Positions 33,617 through 42,779 of a stretch of DNA of 64,000 bases are shown one piece after another (position 1 is the first letter of the stretch; every line of letters begins with the position of its first letter). This DNA comes from Puerhibacterium puerhi (GTDB taxonomy: Bacteria; Actinomycetota; Actinomycetes; Actinomycetales; Cellulomonadaceae): positions 124,001 through 188,000 of the forward strand of contig NZ_WUWN01000002.1 in assembly GCF_009846865.1 (NCBI RefSeq). Reading direction: 5' to 3'. The notes below the pieces were generated by a model, which saw nothing but the letters and a program-made list of their open reading frames with translations, was not told where the DNA came from and did no database searches. A program made the position numbers and the translations under genes.

Positions 33617-34399
33617 TCATGCGCTCTGCAGCGACGTGCTGGTCGGGTAGTGCAGCGGCAGCTGCGTGGTGCCGGCGGTGGCGCCGCCGTCGACGCGCAG
33701 CACGGACCCCGTGGCGAACGAGGCCTCCTCGCCCGCCAGCCACACCACGGCCGCCGCGATCTCCGCGGGCCGGCCCTTGCGGCCGAGCGGGTTGGCGGAC
33801 ACGGCGTCGGCGTACTCGTCGGTGACGGGGTTGACGCTGCTGTCGACCTCGACGAAGCCCGGGGCGACGGCGTTGACCCGGGTGCCGCGGTGGGCCAGCT
33901 CGACGGCGCACGCCCGCGTCACCATCTCCAGGGCGGCCTTGGAGGTGCAGTAGTGCGCGGCGCCGGGGCGGGCGCGGGTGGCCGCCCCGGAGCTGATGTT
34001 CACCACGGCCCGGGCCGCCGGCTCCTGGGCGCCGAGGGCCACCGTGAGCAGCAGGGGAGCGCGCACGTTGACGTGCTGCACGCGGTCCCAGGTCTCGGCG
34101 GTCAGCTGGTCGAACGGGGTCGCCGGGTAGATGCCGGCGGCGTTGACGAGCACGTCGACCGGCCCCTGCGCCGCCGCGGCCGAGGCGACGACGTCGCCGC
34201 AGTCGGGTCGAGCCAGGTCGACCGCGAACGCGGCCGTGGGGACGCCGTGGCGCTCGGCGAGGGCGGTCATGGCCTCGGCCAGCTCCACCTCGCGGGCGTC
34301 GACGCCGGTGACGCGGTCACCGCGGGCGGCGAAGGCCTCGGCGCAGGCCAGGCCGATCCCGCCGGCGGCGCCGGTGACGAGGACGTGGCGGCCGGTCAC
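33617..34399 (-). CDS. Short-chain dehydrogenase/reductase
   Basis: SDR oxidoreductase, 260 residues. TGAAGGIG cofactor loop, NAAG, catalytic Ser in NISSGAA, Y-x-x-x-K in HYCTSKAA, and a C-terminal SVLRVDGG. GTG 34399 overlaps the transporter stop (GTGA), so the gene is read with it. Substrate unknown. Confidence 0.87.
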   Translation of the reverse strand: MTGRHVLVTGAAGGIGLACAEAFAARGDRVTGVDAREVELAEAMTALAERHGVPTAAFAVDLARPDCGDVVASAAAAQGPVDVLVNAAGIYPATPFDQLTAETWDRVQHVNVRAPLLLTVALGAQEPAARAVVNISSGAATRARPGAAHYCTSKAALEMVTRACAVELAHRGTRVNAVAPGFVEVDSSVNPVTDEYADAVSANPLGRKGRPAEIAAAVVWLAGEEASFATGSVLRVDGGATAGTTQLPLHYPTSTSLQSA

Positions 34400-35703
34400 T
34401 CGAAGTCCCGGTCCTTGGTCTCGGGCATCGTGGCGTAGACGACGCAGCCGATCAGCGCCGCGGCAGCGACGTAGACCCAGGTGTACTGGCGCAGCCCGGC
34501 GTCGGCCATCCACGTGGTGATGTACGGCGCGGTGCCGCCGAACAGCGCGACGGCGAGGGCGTACGGCAGGCCGATGCCGGTGGCGCGCACCTCCGGCGGG
34601 AACTGCTCGGCCATGACCACGGCGCAGTTGGCCGAGTAGCCGGTCAGCAGCGTGACGCCGATGAGCTGGACGACCAGCACCGACCACACGGTGCCCTGCT
34701 GCAGGATCTGGAACGCCGGGTAGGCGAAGACCAGGAACCCGAGGGTGAAGGCCAGCAGGGTGGGCTTGCGGCCGAACCGGTCGGACAGCAGGGCGACGAA
34801 CGGCAGCAGCACCAGGAAGTAGGCGGTGCAGATGGTGCCCACCAGCAGCGCGTCGCTGAGCTCGACGCCCACCACGGTGCTCGCGTAGCCGGGCATGTAG
34901 CTCATCCACATGTAGTACAGGAGCGTGCCGGGGATGGTGATGCCGACCACCAGCAGCGCGGCGCGGGGGTGCTCGCGGAAGACGCGCAGCAGGGCGCCCT
35001 TCCTCGTGCGGCCCGACGCCGTGGCGTTGCTGAAGCTGTCGGTCTCCTCGACGGTCATCCGCAGCGCCAGGCCGATCAGGCCCAGGACGCCGCCGATGAC
35101 GAAGGCGAGGCGCCAGCCCCAGGCGGCCATGGCCTCGTCGCTGAGGGTGGTGGTCAGGATGTAGCCCATCAGCGTGGCCATCAGCGAGCCCGCGCCCACC
35201 GAGACCTGCTGCCAGGACCCGGCGAAGGCGCGGCGGCCGCGGGCCGAGGACTCCACGAGGAACGACGAGGAGGAGCCGAACTCGCCGCCGGCCGAGAAGC
35301 CCTGCACGAGGCGGGCGAGCAGCAGCAGGAGCGGCGCGAAGATGCCGATCGTCTCGTAGGTCGGGATGACGGCGATGGCGATCGAGGCGCCGGCCATGAG
35401 ACCGATCGTCAGGGTCAGCCCCTTCTTGCGGCCGTGCCGGTCGGCGTAGGCGCCGAGCACCGCGCCGCCGATCGGGCGCATGACGAAACCCACGGCGAAC
35501 ACGGCGAGCGTGGACAGCAGCGCGATCGCTGGGTCGTCACCGGCGAAGAACTGACCGGCGAACACGGGCGCGAGCGTCGCGTACAGCGCCCAGTCGACCC
35601 ACTCGACGGCGTTGCCGACCGAGCCGGCCAGCAGCGCCTTGCGCTGCTTCGGCGTCAGCTTCGTCGCCGCGGCGGGCGGGGCGACGGCGGGCGTGGTGGT
35701 CAT
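34396..35703 (-). CDS. MFS transporter, metabolite:H+ symporter family
   Basis: Twelve-segment inner-membrane symporter, 435 residues. The N-terminal AGSVGNAVEWVDWALY replaces the usual GxxxExxDFxxY; loop 2-3 YADRHGRKKGL and the ARLVQGFSAGGEFG segment are MHS-family signatures (as in ProP, KgtP, ShiA). It likely imports the carboxylate or amide substrate handled by the surrounding enzymes. Overlaps the deacetylase stop by ATGA. Confidence 0.9.
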   Translation of the reverse strand: MTTTPAVAPPAAATKLTPKQRKALLAGSVGNAVEWVDWALYATLAPVFAGQFFAGDDPAIALLSTLAVFAVGFVMRPIGGAVLGAYADRHGRKKGLTLTIGLMAGASIAIAVIPTYETIGIFAPLLLLLARLVQGFSAGGEFGSSSSFLVESSARGRRAFAGSWQQVSVGAGSLMATLMGYILTTTLSDEAMAAWGWRLAFVIGGVLGLIGLALRMTVEETDSFSNATASGRTRKGALLRVFREHPRAALLVVGITIPGTLLYYMWMSYMPGYASTVVGVELSDALLVGTICTAYFLVLLPFVALLSDRFGRKPTLLAFTLGFLVFAYPAFQILQQGTVWSVLVVQLIGVTLLTGYSANCAVVMAEQFPPEVRATGIGLPYALAVALFGGTAPYITTWMADAGLRQYTWVYVAAAALIGCVVYATMPETKDRDFE

Positions 35704-36617
35704 GCGGATGCTCCTTCTGCGGTGGCGGCGTTGCTCACGGCGGGGCGGACGAGCTCGGCGATCTGCTCGTGGGTGGCGAACCAGACGTCGTCGTGCTGGC
35801 GGATGTGCTCGAGCAGCCGGCGCAGGACCAGCAGGCGGGAGCGGTGGCCGATGATGTGTGGGTGCAGGGTCAGCTGGAACGTCCCGCCCGCCTCGCGGGC
35901 GGCGTCGAACTCGTCGATCCAGATCTGCAGCGCGGAGCGGGGCGGCATGTACGGCCGCAGGCTCGCGTAGCGCTCCATCATGAAGTAGGGGGCGTCGTCG
36001 CGGATCCACTCGACGGGGATCTCGACGATGCCGGTCGGCCTGCCCTGCGCGACGATCTCGTACGGCTCGTCGTCGGCCATGAGCGACGAGTCGTAGGCCA
36101 GCCCCAACTCGGCGACGATGTCGAGCGTGCTGTCGGAGAAGTCCCAGCTCGGGGTGCGGATACCGGTGGGGCGCGTGCCCGTGAGCTTCTCGAGGGTCTC
36201 GACGGCGCGACCGGTCAGCTCGAGCTCGTCGGCGTGGCTGAGCAGCATGTTGCGCTCGTGGATCCACCCGTGCACGGCGACCTCGTGGCCGTGGCGCACG
36301 TAGAGCTCGACCTCCTGCGGGTGCAGCAGGCCGGACACGGCGGGCATGAAGAAGCTCGCGGGGACCTCGAAGTCCTCCAGGAGCTGGACGATCCGCGGCG
36401 CGGCGACGCGCGAGCCGTACTCGCCCTGCGCGAGCCGGCCGGGGCTGGTCTCGCCGTCGCGCAGCGGGATCGTCTCGTGGTCGGAGTCGAAGGAGATGGC
36501 GACGGCGACGCGCGCGCCGCCGGGCCAGCTCGCCGGCTGCAGGCTCCGGCCGGCGCGCACCTTCTCGACGTAGCCGCGCCACGTGGCTTCCGGCCACTGC
36601 CAGGGCTCTTGGGACAT
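35700..36617 (-). CDS. Polysaccharide deacetylase family protein (PgdA/PuuE-like)
   Basis: NodB-type carbohydrate esterase 4 fold, 305 residues. Catalytic Asp in ISFDSDHE, metal His pair in HGHEVAVHGWIHERN, RTPSWDFSD and the C-terminal LTLHPHIIGH. The length and motifs fit the cytoplasmic group that includes allantoinase PuuE and Helicobacter PgdA, so an amidase acting on a ureide or imide is as likely as a sugar deacetylase. AGGAGG precedes ATG 36617. Confidence 0.85.
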   Translation of the reverse strand: MSQEPWQWPEATWRGYVEKVRAGRSLQPASWPGGARVAVAISFDSDHETIPLRDGETSPGRLAQGEYGSRVAAPRIVQLLEDFEVPASFFMPAVSGLLHPQEVELYVRHGHEVAVHGWIHERNMLLSHADELELTGRAVETLEKLTGTRPTGIRTPSWDFSDSTLDIVAELGLAYDSSLMADDEPYEIVAQGRPTGIVEIPVEWIRDDAPYFMMERYASLRPYMPPRSALQIWIDEFDAAREAGGTFQLTLHPHIIGHRSRLLVLRRLLEHIRQHDDVWFATHEQIAELVRPAVSNAATAEGASA

Positions 36618-37642
36618 CAGTCCTCCTGAGGTTCGGGTCGCCCGTCGGTGCCGATCGGCACCCAGGCGCGCTTGAGGGTCTGGATCTGCAGGGTCATGTC
36701 GGCGGAGCGGACGCCGTCCAGGGCGCCGATGACCTGGGTCTGGTAGGGGTAGAGGTCGCCGTGGCTCGGCAGCACGCCCTGCAGGATCAGGTTGTGCCGG
36801 CCCGTCGCGGCGCTGACGTACTGGGTCGACGGCAGGGTCGCGAGCTTCTCGCCGACCTCGTCGACCCGGTCGGGGGCCACGTCGAGCCAGAGCATGAACT
36901 CGATGCCCAGGCCGATGAGCCGCGGGGCGAACAGGGTGCGGAAGCGCAGGCAGCCCCGCGTGGTCAGGGACTCCACGCGCCGCGCCGCGGTCGACTCGCT
37001 GATCCCCACCGCCGCGGCGACCGCGGCGTACGAGGCGCGACCGTCCCGGGCGAGCACCCGGGCGATCTGGAGCTCCTGCGACGTGAGCGTCTCCGGCTCG
37101 ACCCACTCGCGGTGGGGGTACGACGGCGCCGCGCTGGCCCCTTGGAGCAGGGTGACCCCCTCGGGGGACAGCGTCTGGGGGTTCCACTCCTCGAACGCGG
37201 CGAACTTGCGCAGCACCACCGTCGACTCGGACTCGACGACGTCGTCGATGTTCTCCAGGTCGCTGAGCACGGTCAGCACGTCCGTGGGCGTCTTGACGAC
37301 GACCTCGGCCGCGACGTCGAAGGCGCCGAGCATGACGGTGACGAACCGGGGGGCGGAGTGCGCGGCGAGGGCCTGCGCCACGGACAGCGCGCGCCCGGGC
37401 CGGGCGCGGAAGCGCATGTAGACCGAGATGCCCAGCCCGGTGCGCAGGTGGTCCAGCACGCCGGTCACGAAGACCGAGCGCGTGGCCAGCAGCCGTGTGC
37501 CGCGCCGGGTCACGGTCGACTCGGGAGCGTCGATCGCGGAGGCGACCTGCTTCCACGACGCGCGACCGTTGACCTGGAGCGCGGCGATGACGCGACGATC
37601 GAGCGCGTCGAGCCGGATGGAGGACTCCTGCATGTGCGCCAT
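36617..37642 (-). CDS. Double-domain Lrp/AsnC-family regulator
   Basis: About 341 residues with two successive AsnC units: HTH 1 near residues 10-60 (LDALDRRVIAALQVNGRASW), a RAM-like domain, HTH 2 near 185-235 (TSQELQIARVLARDGRASYAAVAAAV, shown in part) and a second RAM-like domain. Such tandem Lrp proteins regulate neighbouring catabolic genes. It starts the six-gene operon; its stop and the deacetylase start share a base (TGATG). ATG 37642 is taken; ATG 37633 is equally possible, and neither has a clear ribosome binding site, suggesting a leaderless transcript. Confidence 0.85.
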   Translation of the reverse strand: MAHMQESSIRLDALDRRVIAALQVNGRASWKQVASAIDAPESTVTRRGTRLLATRSVFVTGVLDHLRTGLGISVYMRFRARPGRALSVAQALAAHSAPRFVTVMLGAFDVAAEVVVKTPTDVLTVLSDLENIDDVVESESTVVLRKFAAFEEWNPQTLSPEGVTLLQGASAAPSYPHREWVEPETLTSQELQIARVLARDGRASYAAVAAAVGISESTAARRVESLTTRGCLRFRTLFAPRLIGLGIEFMLWLDVAPDRVDEVGEKLATLPSTQYVSAATGRHNLILQGVLPSHGDLYPYQTQVIGALDGVRSADMTLQIQTLKRAWVPIGTDGRPEPQED

Positions 37643-37790
37643 CGTGGATGGGGGAATCCGCCACGTCAACCCCTACGGATAACGAATTCACTCATCCAAT
37701 ACTCCGGAGCGGCGGATGTTGCCGGCCCGTTGCGACCCCGTTGCGACCGTGGCCGTCAGGGCGCCGGCGCCTCCGTGGGACGATCCGCGC

Positions 37791-38864
37791 ATGCCTGCAT
37801 CCCGCCGCGTCCGCGACCTCGGCATGACGATCGGCCCGCTGCCCACCGGCACGCACGACGCGATCACCGACGTCGCCGGCGTGCGCGTCGGCCACACCAC
37901 CGTGCACGACGGCGACCGCGTGCACACGGGCGTGACCGCCGTCGTGCCCGACCAGCTCGGCCTTGGCCTACCCGGCCGCGAGCGCGCCACCCTGCCGTGC
38001 GGGCTGTTCGTCGGCAACGGGTTCGGCAAGCTCGTCGGCGCGACTCAGGTGGCCGAGCTCGGCGCGATCGAGACGCCGGTCGTGCTCACCGCGACGCTCT
38101 CGGCGTTCCGCGCCGCCGACGCGCTGACCACCTGGATGCTCGCGCGCCCTGGCTACGAGGACGTGCGCACCCTCAACCCGGTGGTGGGGGAGACCAACGA
38201 CGGCCTGCTGTCCGACGTGCGCGCCCGGCCGGTCACCGAGGCGCACGTGCTCGCCGCGCTCGACGGCGCCATGTTCGGTCCGGTGGCTACGGGCAGCGTC
38301 GGCGCCGGCAGCGGCACGGCGGCGCTCGGCTACAAGGGCGGGATCGGCACCGCCTCGCGCGTGGTCGACATCGCCGGGCGGGCGCACACCGTCGGGGCGC
38401 TGGTGCAGAGCAACTTCGGCGGGACGCTCACGGTGCGCGGCGTGCCGCTGCCCGCGACGGCGCTGCTCGCCGAGGAACAGCGCGCCGCCGAGGCGGCCAA
38501 CGGCGTCGACGACGGCAACTCCTGCATGATCGTCGTCGCCACCGACGCCCCGCTCGACGCCCGCCGCCTGGCCCGCGTCGCGCGCCGCGCCGTCTTCGCG
38601 ATGGGTCGCGTCGGCGCCGACTTCTCGCACGGCAGCGGCGACTACGCGCTCGCGTTCAGCACCGCCGCGCCGGACGCGCCGCTCGCCGCGGACGCCCGCC
38701 TCGACCCGTTGTTCGCCGCCACGATGGACGCCGTCGAGGAGGCGCTGCTCGACTCCGTGTTCACCGCGACGACGATGGTGGGCCACCGCGGCACCCGGCA
38801 CGCCGTCCCGCTGGAGCCGGCGCTGGCCCGGCTGCGGGCGGCCGGCGTCGTCGCGGGGGAGTGA
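37791..38864 (+). CDS. P1-family peptidase (DmpA-like aminopeptidase)
   Basis: Self-processing N-terminal nucleophile hydrolase, 357 residues. DmpA/BapA relatives cut themselves before a Ser or Thr that becomes the nucleophile; here the expected site is Asn243-Ser244 in DDGNSCMIVVATDAPL. The N terminus ITDVAGVRVGHTT and VGETNDGLLSD, GSVGAGSGTAALGYKGGIG are family features. It is divergent from the Lrp gene and may share its regulation. Members hydrolyse beta-amino or D-amino peptides or amides, which fits the nearby amidohydrolases. Confidence 0.9.
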   Translation: MPASRRVRDLGMTIGPLPTGTHDAITDVAGVRVGHTTVHDGDRVHTGVTAVVPDQLGLGLPGRERATLPCGLFVGNGFGKLVGATQVAELGAIETPVVLTATLSAFRAADALTTWMLARPGYEDVRTLNPVVGETNDGLLSDVRARPVTEAHVLAALDGAMFGPVATGSVGAGSGTAALGYKGGIGTASRVVDIAGRAHTVGALVQSNFGGTLTVRGVPLPATALLAEEQRAAEAANGVDDGNSCMIVVATDAPLDARRLARVARRAVFAMGRVGADFSHGSGDYALAFSTAAPDAPLAADARLDPLFAATMDAVEEALLDSVFTATTMVGHRGTRHAVPLEPALARLRAAGVVAGE

Positions 38865-38925
38865 GCCGGCGCCGGGGCACGCTCGGCCCCTCGCGCGGCC
38901 GCGGGCGCGCTGCTTGGATGCTGCG

Positions 38926-40416
38926 GTGAGCACCGCCGCCCGCTACCGCCTGCACGTCCGGCTCGACGAGATCGAGCCGCCGGTGTGGCGCCGCCTCGAG
39001 GTCCCGGCCGACCTGCCGATGCGGGACGTGCACCGCGCGCTGCAGCTCGCGATGGGCTGGTCGGGTGCCCACCGGCACCTGTTCGCCCCGTCGGGCGACC
39101 TCCGCGACCCGCGATCGCTGGTCGTGATGGACGACGAGGCCGGCGGCCCGGACGCGGGGCGGCCGGAGTCCGAGGTCCGGCTCGACGAGGTGCTCGCCGC
39201 CCCGGGCGACACCCTCGGCTACCTCTACGACCTCGCGGACTCCTGGCGGCACACCGTCCGCCTGGAGGCGGTGCTGACCGCGGACGCGCCCGAGGAGCCG
39301 GCGGACACCGGCTCCGCCGTCCGGCTGCTCGACGGCGCCCGCGCCTGCCCGCCCGAGGACGTCGGCGGCGTCGTCGGCTACGACGTGCTGCGCGACGCCG
39401 CCGCGATGCTGCAGCACGGGCGGCGCGTGCCGGACGAGGTAGCCGAGGCGCTCGCGGCCGAGTACCCGGGCCTCGCCCCGGCCGAGATCCTGGCCGCCCT
39501 CGACGCGTTCGACGTCGCGGCCGCGGCCCGGCTGTTGGCCGGCGTGTGGACGCTGGCCGAGTCCGCTCCGCCGCTGTTGCGCGACCTGCTCGACCGCGCC
39601 ACCGACGATGCCGCCCTGCTCAGCCTCTACCGCGACGTGCTGCGCGCGGCGCCGGTGCGGGTGTCCGCCGCCGAGGTGGCGGCCGCGGTCGACGCCGTCG
39701 CGTGGTTCGTGCGGCGGGTCGGGACGGACGGCGCGGCCCTCACCGCAGACGGCTACCTCGATCCCGTGCTGGTGCGCGAGGCGGCGCAGCGGCTGGGGCT
39801 GGACGAGCCGACCCCGGCCGGCGGCGCGGGGCCCGGCGCGGACCTCGGCGCGGAGGAGGACGTGCGGCCGGTGCTGTGGTTCCGCGAGGTGCTGACCGAC
39901 CTCGGCCTGCTGCGGGCGGAGCGAGGCCGCCTGACCGCCGCGGCCGACGCGCCCGCCCTCGTCGACGACCCGCGCGCCCTATGGGACCGCATCGCCGCGG
40001 GCCTGCCGGTCGGCGACGACCCGGCGCTGCGCGACGCCGGCGCGGTGCTGCTGCTGCGGCTCGCCGGGTCCGACGGCGCCGTGCCGCGGGGCGCGGGCGG
40101 CGGGGCGGGCGCCGCGTTCGGGTCGGCGGCGCACCGCGGCGGCGCCGACGACCCGCTCGCCGAGCGTGGGTTCCTCGTCGACCGCGACGGGCGCGCCGGG
40201 CAGGCGTACGCCTCGCTCGGCGGGGACGCCGCGCAGGCGCTGGACGTCGACTTCGCCGACGTACGGGCCGAGGCGCGGCCCACCCGGGTGCTGCTGGAGC
40301 GCCTCGGCGGGTTCCACCCGGACGGGCGGGGCTACCCGGGCGACTTCCCGACGCGCGTCGGCGTCGCGCTGGCGCGGCAGGCGCTCGGCGCAGGCGAGGT
40401 CGCTGTCGGCGGGTGA
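38926..40416 (+). CDS. pRiA4b ORF-3-like domain protein
   Basis: 496 residues. The first 110 or so (YRLHVRLDEIEPPVWRRLEVP, in part; DVHRALQLAMGWSGAHRHLF; YDLADSWRHTVRLE) form the plasmid pRiA4b ORF-3/IS1096 TnpR-like domain. The remaining 350 residues are helical, Ala-rich and unrecognised, longer than the usual single-domain form. No transposase is nearby, so this is a chromosomal relative and not an active element. GTG 38926 or ATG 38914 may start it. Confidence 0.75.
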   Translation: MSTAARYRLHVRLDEIEPPVWRRLEVPADLPMRDVHRALQLAMGWSGAHRHLFAPSGDLRDPRSLVVMDDEAGGPDAGRPESEVRLDEVLAAPGDTLGYLYDLADSWRHTVRLEAVLTADAPEEPADTGSAVRLLDGARACPPEDVGGVVGYDVLRDAAAMLQHGRRVPDEVAEALAAEYPGLAPAEILAALDAFDVAAAARLLAGVWTLAESAPPLLRDLLDRATDDAALLSLYRDVLRAAPVRVSAAEVAAAVDAVAWFVRRVGTDGAALTADGYLDPVLVREAAQRLGLDEPTPAGGAGPGADLGAEEDVRPVLWFREVLTDLGLLRAERGRLTAAADAPALVDDPRALWDRIAAGLPVGDDPALRDAGAVLLLRLAGSDGAVPRGAGGGAGAAFGSAAHRGGADDPLAERGFLVDRDGRAGQAYASLGGDAAQALDVDFADVRAEARPTRVLLERLGGFHPDGRGYPGDFPTRVGVALARQALGAGEVAVGG

Positions 40417-40452
40417 AGCCGCTGCTCGGGCGCGGTCCCGTACCCTCGTCCC

Positions 40453-41259
40453 ATGCCTGAAGCGGAGCCCACCGACGCAGCCAGCGCGGCGTCGTCGCTG
40501 CCCACGCGGGGCCTGCTGACCGAGCGGGTGGCGCGTCGGCTGGAGGCCGACATCCGCAAGGGCGTGCTGGTCCCCGGGAGCAAGCTGCCCTCCGAGCGCC
40601 GCCTGGCCGAGGAGTTCGGCGCCAGCCGCAACGTGGTGCGCGAGGCGCTGCGCCGCCTGGAGGCGCACGGCCTGCTGGACGTGGAGCCTGGGCGCGGGTC
40701 GTTCGTGCGGGAGTCCACCGACCGAGCCTCGGGCTTCGAGGCCGAGTACCGCTCCGGCCGCGCGACGGTGCGCCAGCTCATCGAGGCCCGGATGCCGTTG
40801 GAGGTCGAGATCGCCGGGCTCGCCGCCGCCCGCGCCACCGACGCCGACCTGGGCACGCTGGAGCGCGCCCAGCAGCGGATGGTCGACGCCGTCGACCCGG
40901 TGGAGAAGGCCCGGGCCGACGTCGGGTTCCACGACGCCATCGCCGCCGCGAGCGGCAACCCCGTGTTGCGCAGCATGCTCGCCGCCGCGTCGAACCTCAT
41001 GTTCGAGATGATGCTGCGCTCCAACACCGACCCACGGATCGCGGAGCCGGGCGTGCCGCACCACCCGGAGATCCTCGCCGCCATCGCGGCGCACGACGTC
41101 GACCTGGCCCGCGAGCGCATGCGCGAGCACCTGGCGCTCGGTCTGCGGACCTACGGCCCGGACCTCGACCTCAGCCTCGACGCCATGGCGACGCGGCACA
41201 TCGAATCGCTGCTCGCCGAGGCGAAGGACGAGGCGACCGGCGGCGCCGGGGAGGGCTGA
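40453..41259 (+). CDS. FadR-subfamily GntR transcriptional regulator
   Basis: 268 residues. N-terminal winged helix (about 20-90: LLTERVARRLEADIRKG, SKLPSERRLAEEFGASRNVVREALRRLE) and C-terminal all-helical FCD ligand domain (about 105-250) with metal-ligand positions Asp in ARADVGFHDAI and His residues in HHPEIL and REHL. Members that bind sugar acids (UxuR, LgoR, ExuR-like) control uronate genes. The operator at 41382-41410 just downstream, before the transporter operon, is its likely target. Confidence 0.92.
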   Translation: MPEAEPTDAASAASSLPTRGLLTERVARRLEADIRKGVLVPGSKLPSERRLAEEFGASRNVVREALRRLEAHGLLDVEPGRGSFVRESTDRASGFEAEYRSGRATVRQLIEARMPLEVEIAGLAAARATDADLGTLERAQQRMVDAVDPVEKARADVGFHDAIAAASGNPVLRSMLAAASNLMFEMMLRSNTDPRIAEPGVPHHPEILAAIAAHDVDLARERMREHLALGLRTYGPDLDLSLDAMATRHIESLLAEAKDEATGGAGEG

Positions 41260-41356
41260 GGCCACGGACGCCTCGGGGCGAAGCGTCCCGCGGCGAGCGT
41301 CGCGCTCGCCCGCCGAAGTGCCGGCGGCAGGGGAGCGACGCCGACGTTCCGAAGGG

Positions 41357-41410
41357 TTGGCCCGCCGGCGTCGGGCTGCTATGGTCCAACTGGTCCTACC
41401 AGTTGGACCA
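41357..41410 (+). promoter_or_regulatory. Promoter with overlapping 29-bp FadR-type operator
   Basis: TTGGCC (41357-41362), a 17-base spacer and TATGGT (41380-41385) make a good sigma-70 type promoter. Starting within the -10, TGGTCCAACTGGT (41382-41394) and its exact reverse complement (41398-41410) surround CCT. The centre TGGTCCTACCA fits the TGGT-N3-ACCA pattern of FadR/GntR operators. Binding here would block RNA polymerase; the inducer is probably a sugar acid. Confidence 0.7.
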
Positions 41411-41453
41411 CCATGCCCCCTCCGCATCGCTGCGGACTCACGACGAGGTGACG

Positions 41454-42779
41454 ATGAAGTCCTGGACACCGTGGACAGACACTGAGCTCAGTCGACGCTC
41501 GTTCGGCCGCCTGCTCGCGGCCGCCGCCGGTACCGCCGCCGTGGCGGGATGCGCCCCGCGCGGCGCGGGAGCGCCGTCGGCGTCGACGCCCCTGCGCGTG
41601 GCAGCGATCAACCACGTGTGGACGCACGCGATGCTCGAGCGGGTCGAGGAGCTCGAAGAGCAGATCGGCCGGCGCGTGAGCGTGCAGATGCTCACCGCCG
41701 ACCAGCTCTCCAACAGCTACAACGTCAAGCTCAACGCGTCGGCGACGGACATCGACGTGATGATGGTCCGCCCCCTGCAGGACCAGCTGCTGTTCGCGCG
41801 CAACGGCTGGATGGCCGACCTGACGGGCGACGTGGCGGACGCCGACTTCGCGTGGGACGACTTCCAGGACGCGCCACGCGACCGCTCGGTCACCCGCGGC
41901 AAGGTGTTCTCGGTACCCGTGGTGACCGAGCGCCCGGCCCTGTACTACCGCAAGGACCTCGTCGCCGACCTAGGCGGGCCGCCGGCGACGCTGGAGGAGA
42001 TGCGCGAGCAGGCGCTCGAGATCGCCGGGGCGAACCCCGGCGTCTTCGGCTTCGTCGCGCGCGGTCAGCGCAACGGCGCGGTGAGCCAGTGGTCCAGCTT
42101 CCTGTACTCGTACGGCGGCGACTTCACCGACGACGCGGGCCGGTCCGGCATCGGCACGCCCGAGGCCGTGGCCGCCTACGAGTACTACGGCGGGCTGCTG
42201 AACGAGGTCGGCCCGCCCGGCGTGACCAACATGAGCCTCGAGCAGGCCATGCCGATCTTCGCCCAGGGCAAGGCGGCGTTCTACGTGGACGCCGACGCGA
42301 TCTACTCCAACTTCCTCGACCCGGACATCTCCACGGTCCAGGACACCGTCGGCTTCGCGCCGTTCCCGGCGGGGCCGGCCGGGTCCCGCCCGCACAACAT
42401 CCCTTCGTGGAGCCTGGGCGTGAGCGCCTTCTCCCGGCTGCGGGACGACGCGTGGGCGTTCGTCCGCTGGGCCGCCGGCCCGGACATGGTCAAGGACCTG
42501 CAGGCCGACGGCATCCCCGGTGCCCGCTCCTCCGCCTGGGACGACCCCAGCACGCTGGCGGCCTTCCCGGAGGAGCTGGCGCAGACCATGAGCGTCAACG
42601 CCGCCAACGGCATCGGCCACGACCGCCCCGAGGTCATCCAGGTGGGCCGCGCCCGCGACATCGTCGGCCAGCCCCTCGTCGCCGCCATCGTCGGCCAGGA
42701 CGTGGCGGCCGCCGCCGCGGCCGCCGACGCCGAGTTCGCCGACTTTCTCGTCCGCGACAACCGCCACCAGGAGTTCTGA
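41454..42779 (+). CDS. Sugar ABC transporter substrate-binding lipoprotein with Tat-like signal
   Basis: Extracytoplasmic receptor of SBP family 1 (MalE-like), 441 residues. The signal has a twin-arginine motif SRRSFGRLL (Arg14-Arg15) and a lipobox ending VAGC (Cys33), so export may be through Tat. The mature part (LRVAAINHVWTHAMLERVEELEE) resembles glycerol-phosphate/oligosaccharide receptors. ATG 41454 follows GAGGTG. It heads the FadR-regulated operon. Confidence 0.88.
   Translation: MKSWTPWTDTELSRRSFGRLLAAAAGTAAVAGCAPRGAGAPSASTPLRVAAINHVWTHAMLERVEELEEQIGRRVSVQMLTADQLSNSYNVKLNASATDIDVMMVRPLQDQLLFARNGWMADLTGDVADADFAWDDFQDAPRDRSVTRGKVFSVPVVTERPALYYRKDLVADLGGPPATLEEMREQALEIAGANPGVFGFVARGQRNGAVSQWSSFLYSYGGDFTDDAGRSGIGTPEAVAAYEYYGGLLNEVGPPGVTNMSLEQAMPIFAQGKAAFYVDADAIYSNFLDPDISTVQDTVGFAPFPAGPAGSRPHNIPSWSLGVSAFSRLRDDAWAFVRWAAGPDMVKDLQADGIPGARSSAWDDPSTLAAFPEELAQTMSVNAANGIGHDRPEVIQVGRARDIVGQPLVAAIVGQDVAAAAAAADAEFADFLVRDNRHQEF

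Noticed and set aside
38926-40416. Insertion sequence because of the TnpR-like domain
   Set aside because: No transposase, no terminal inverted repeats and no target duplication; codon use is native.
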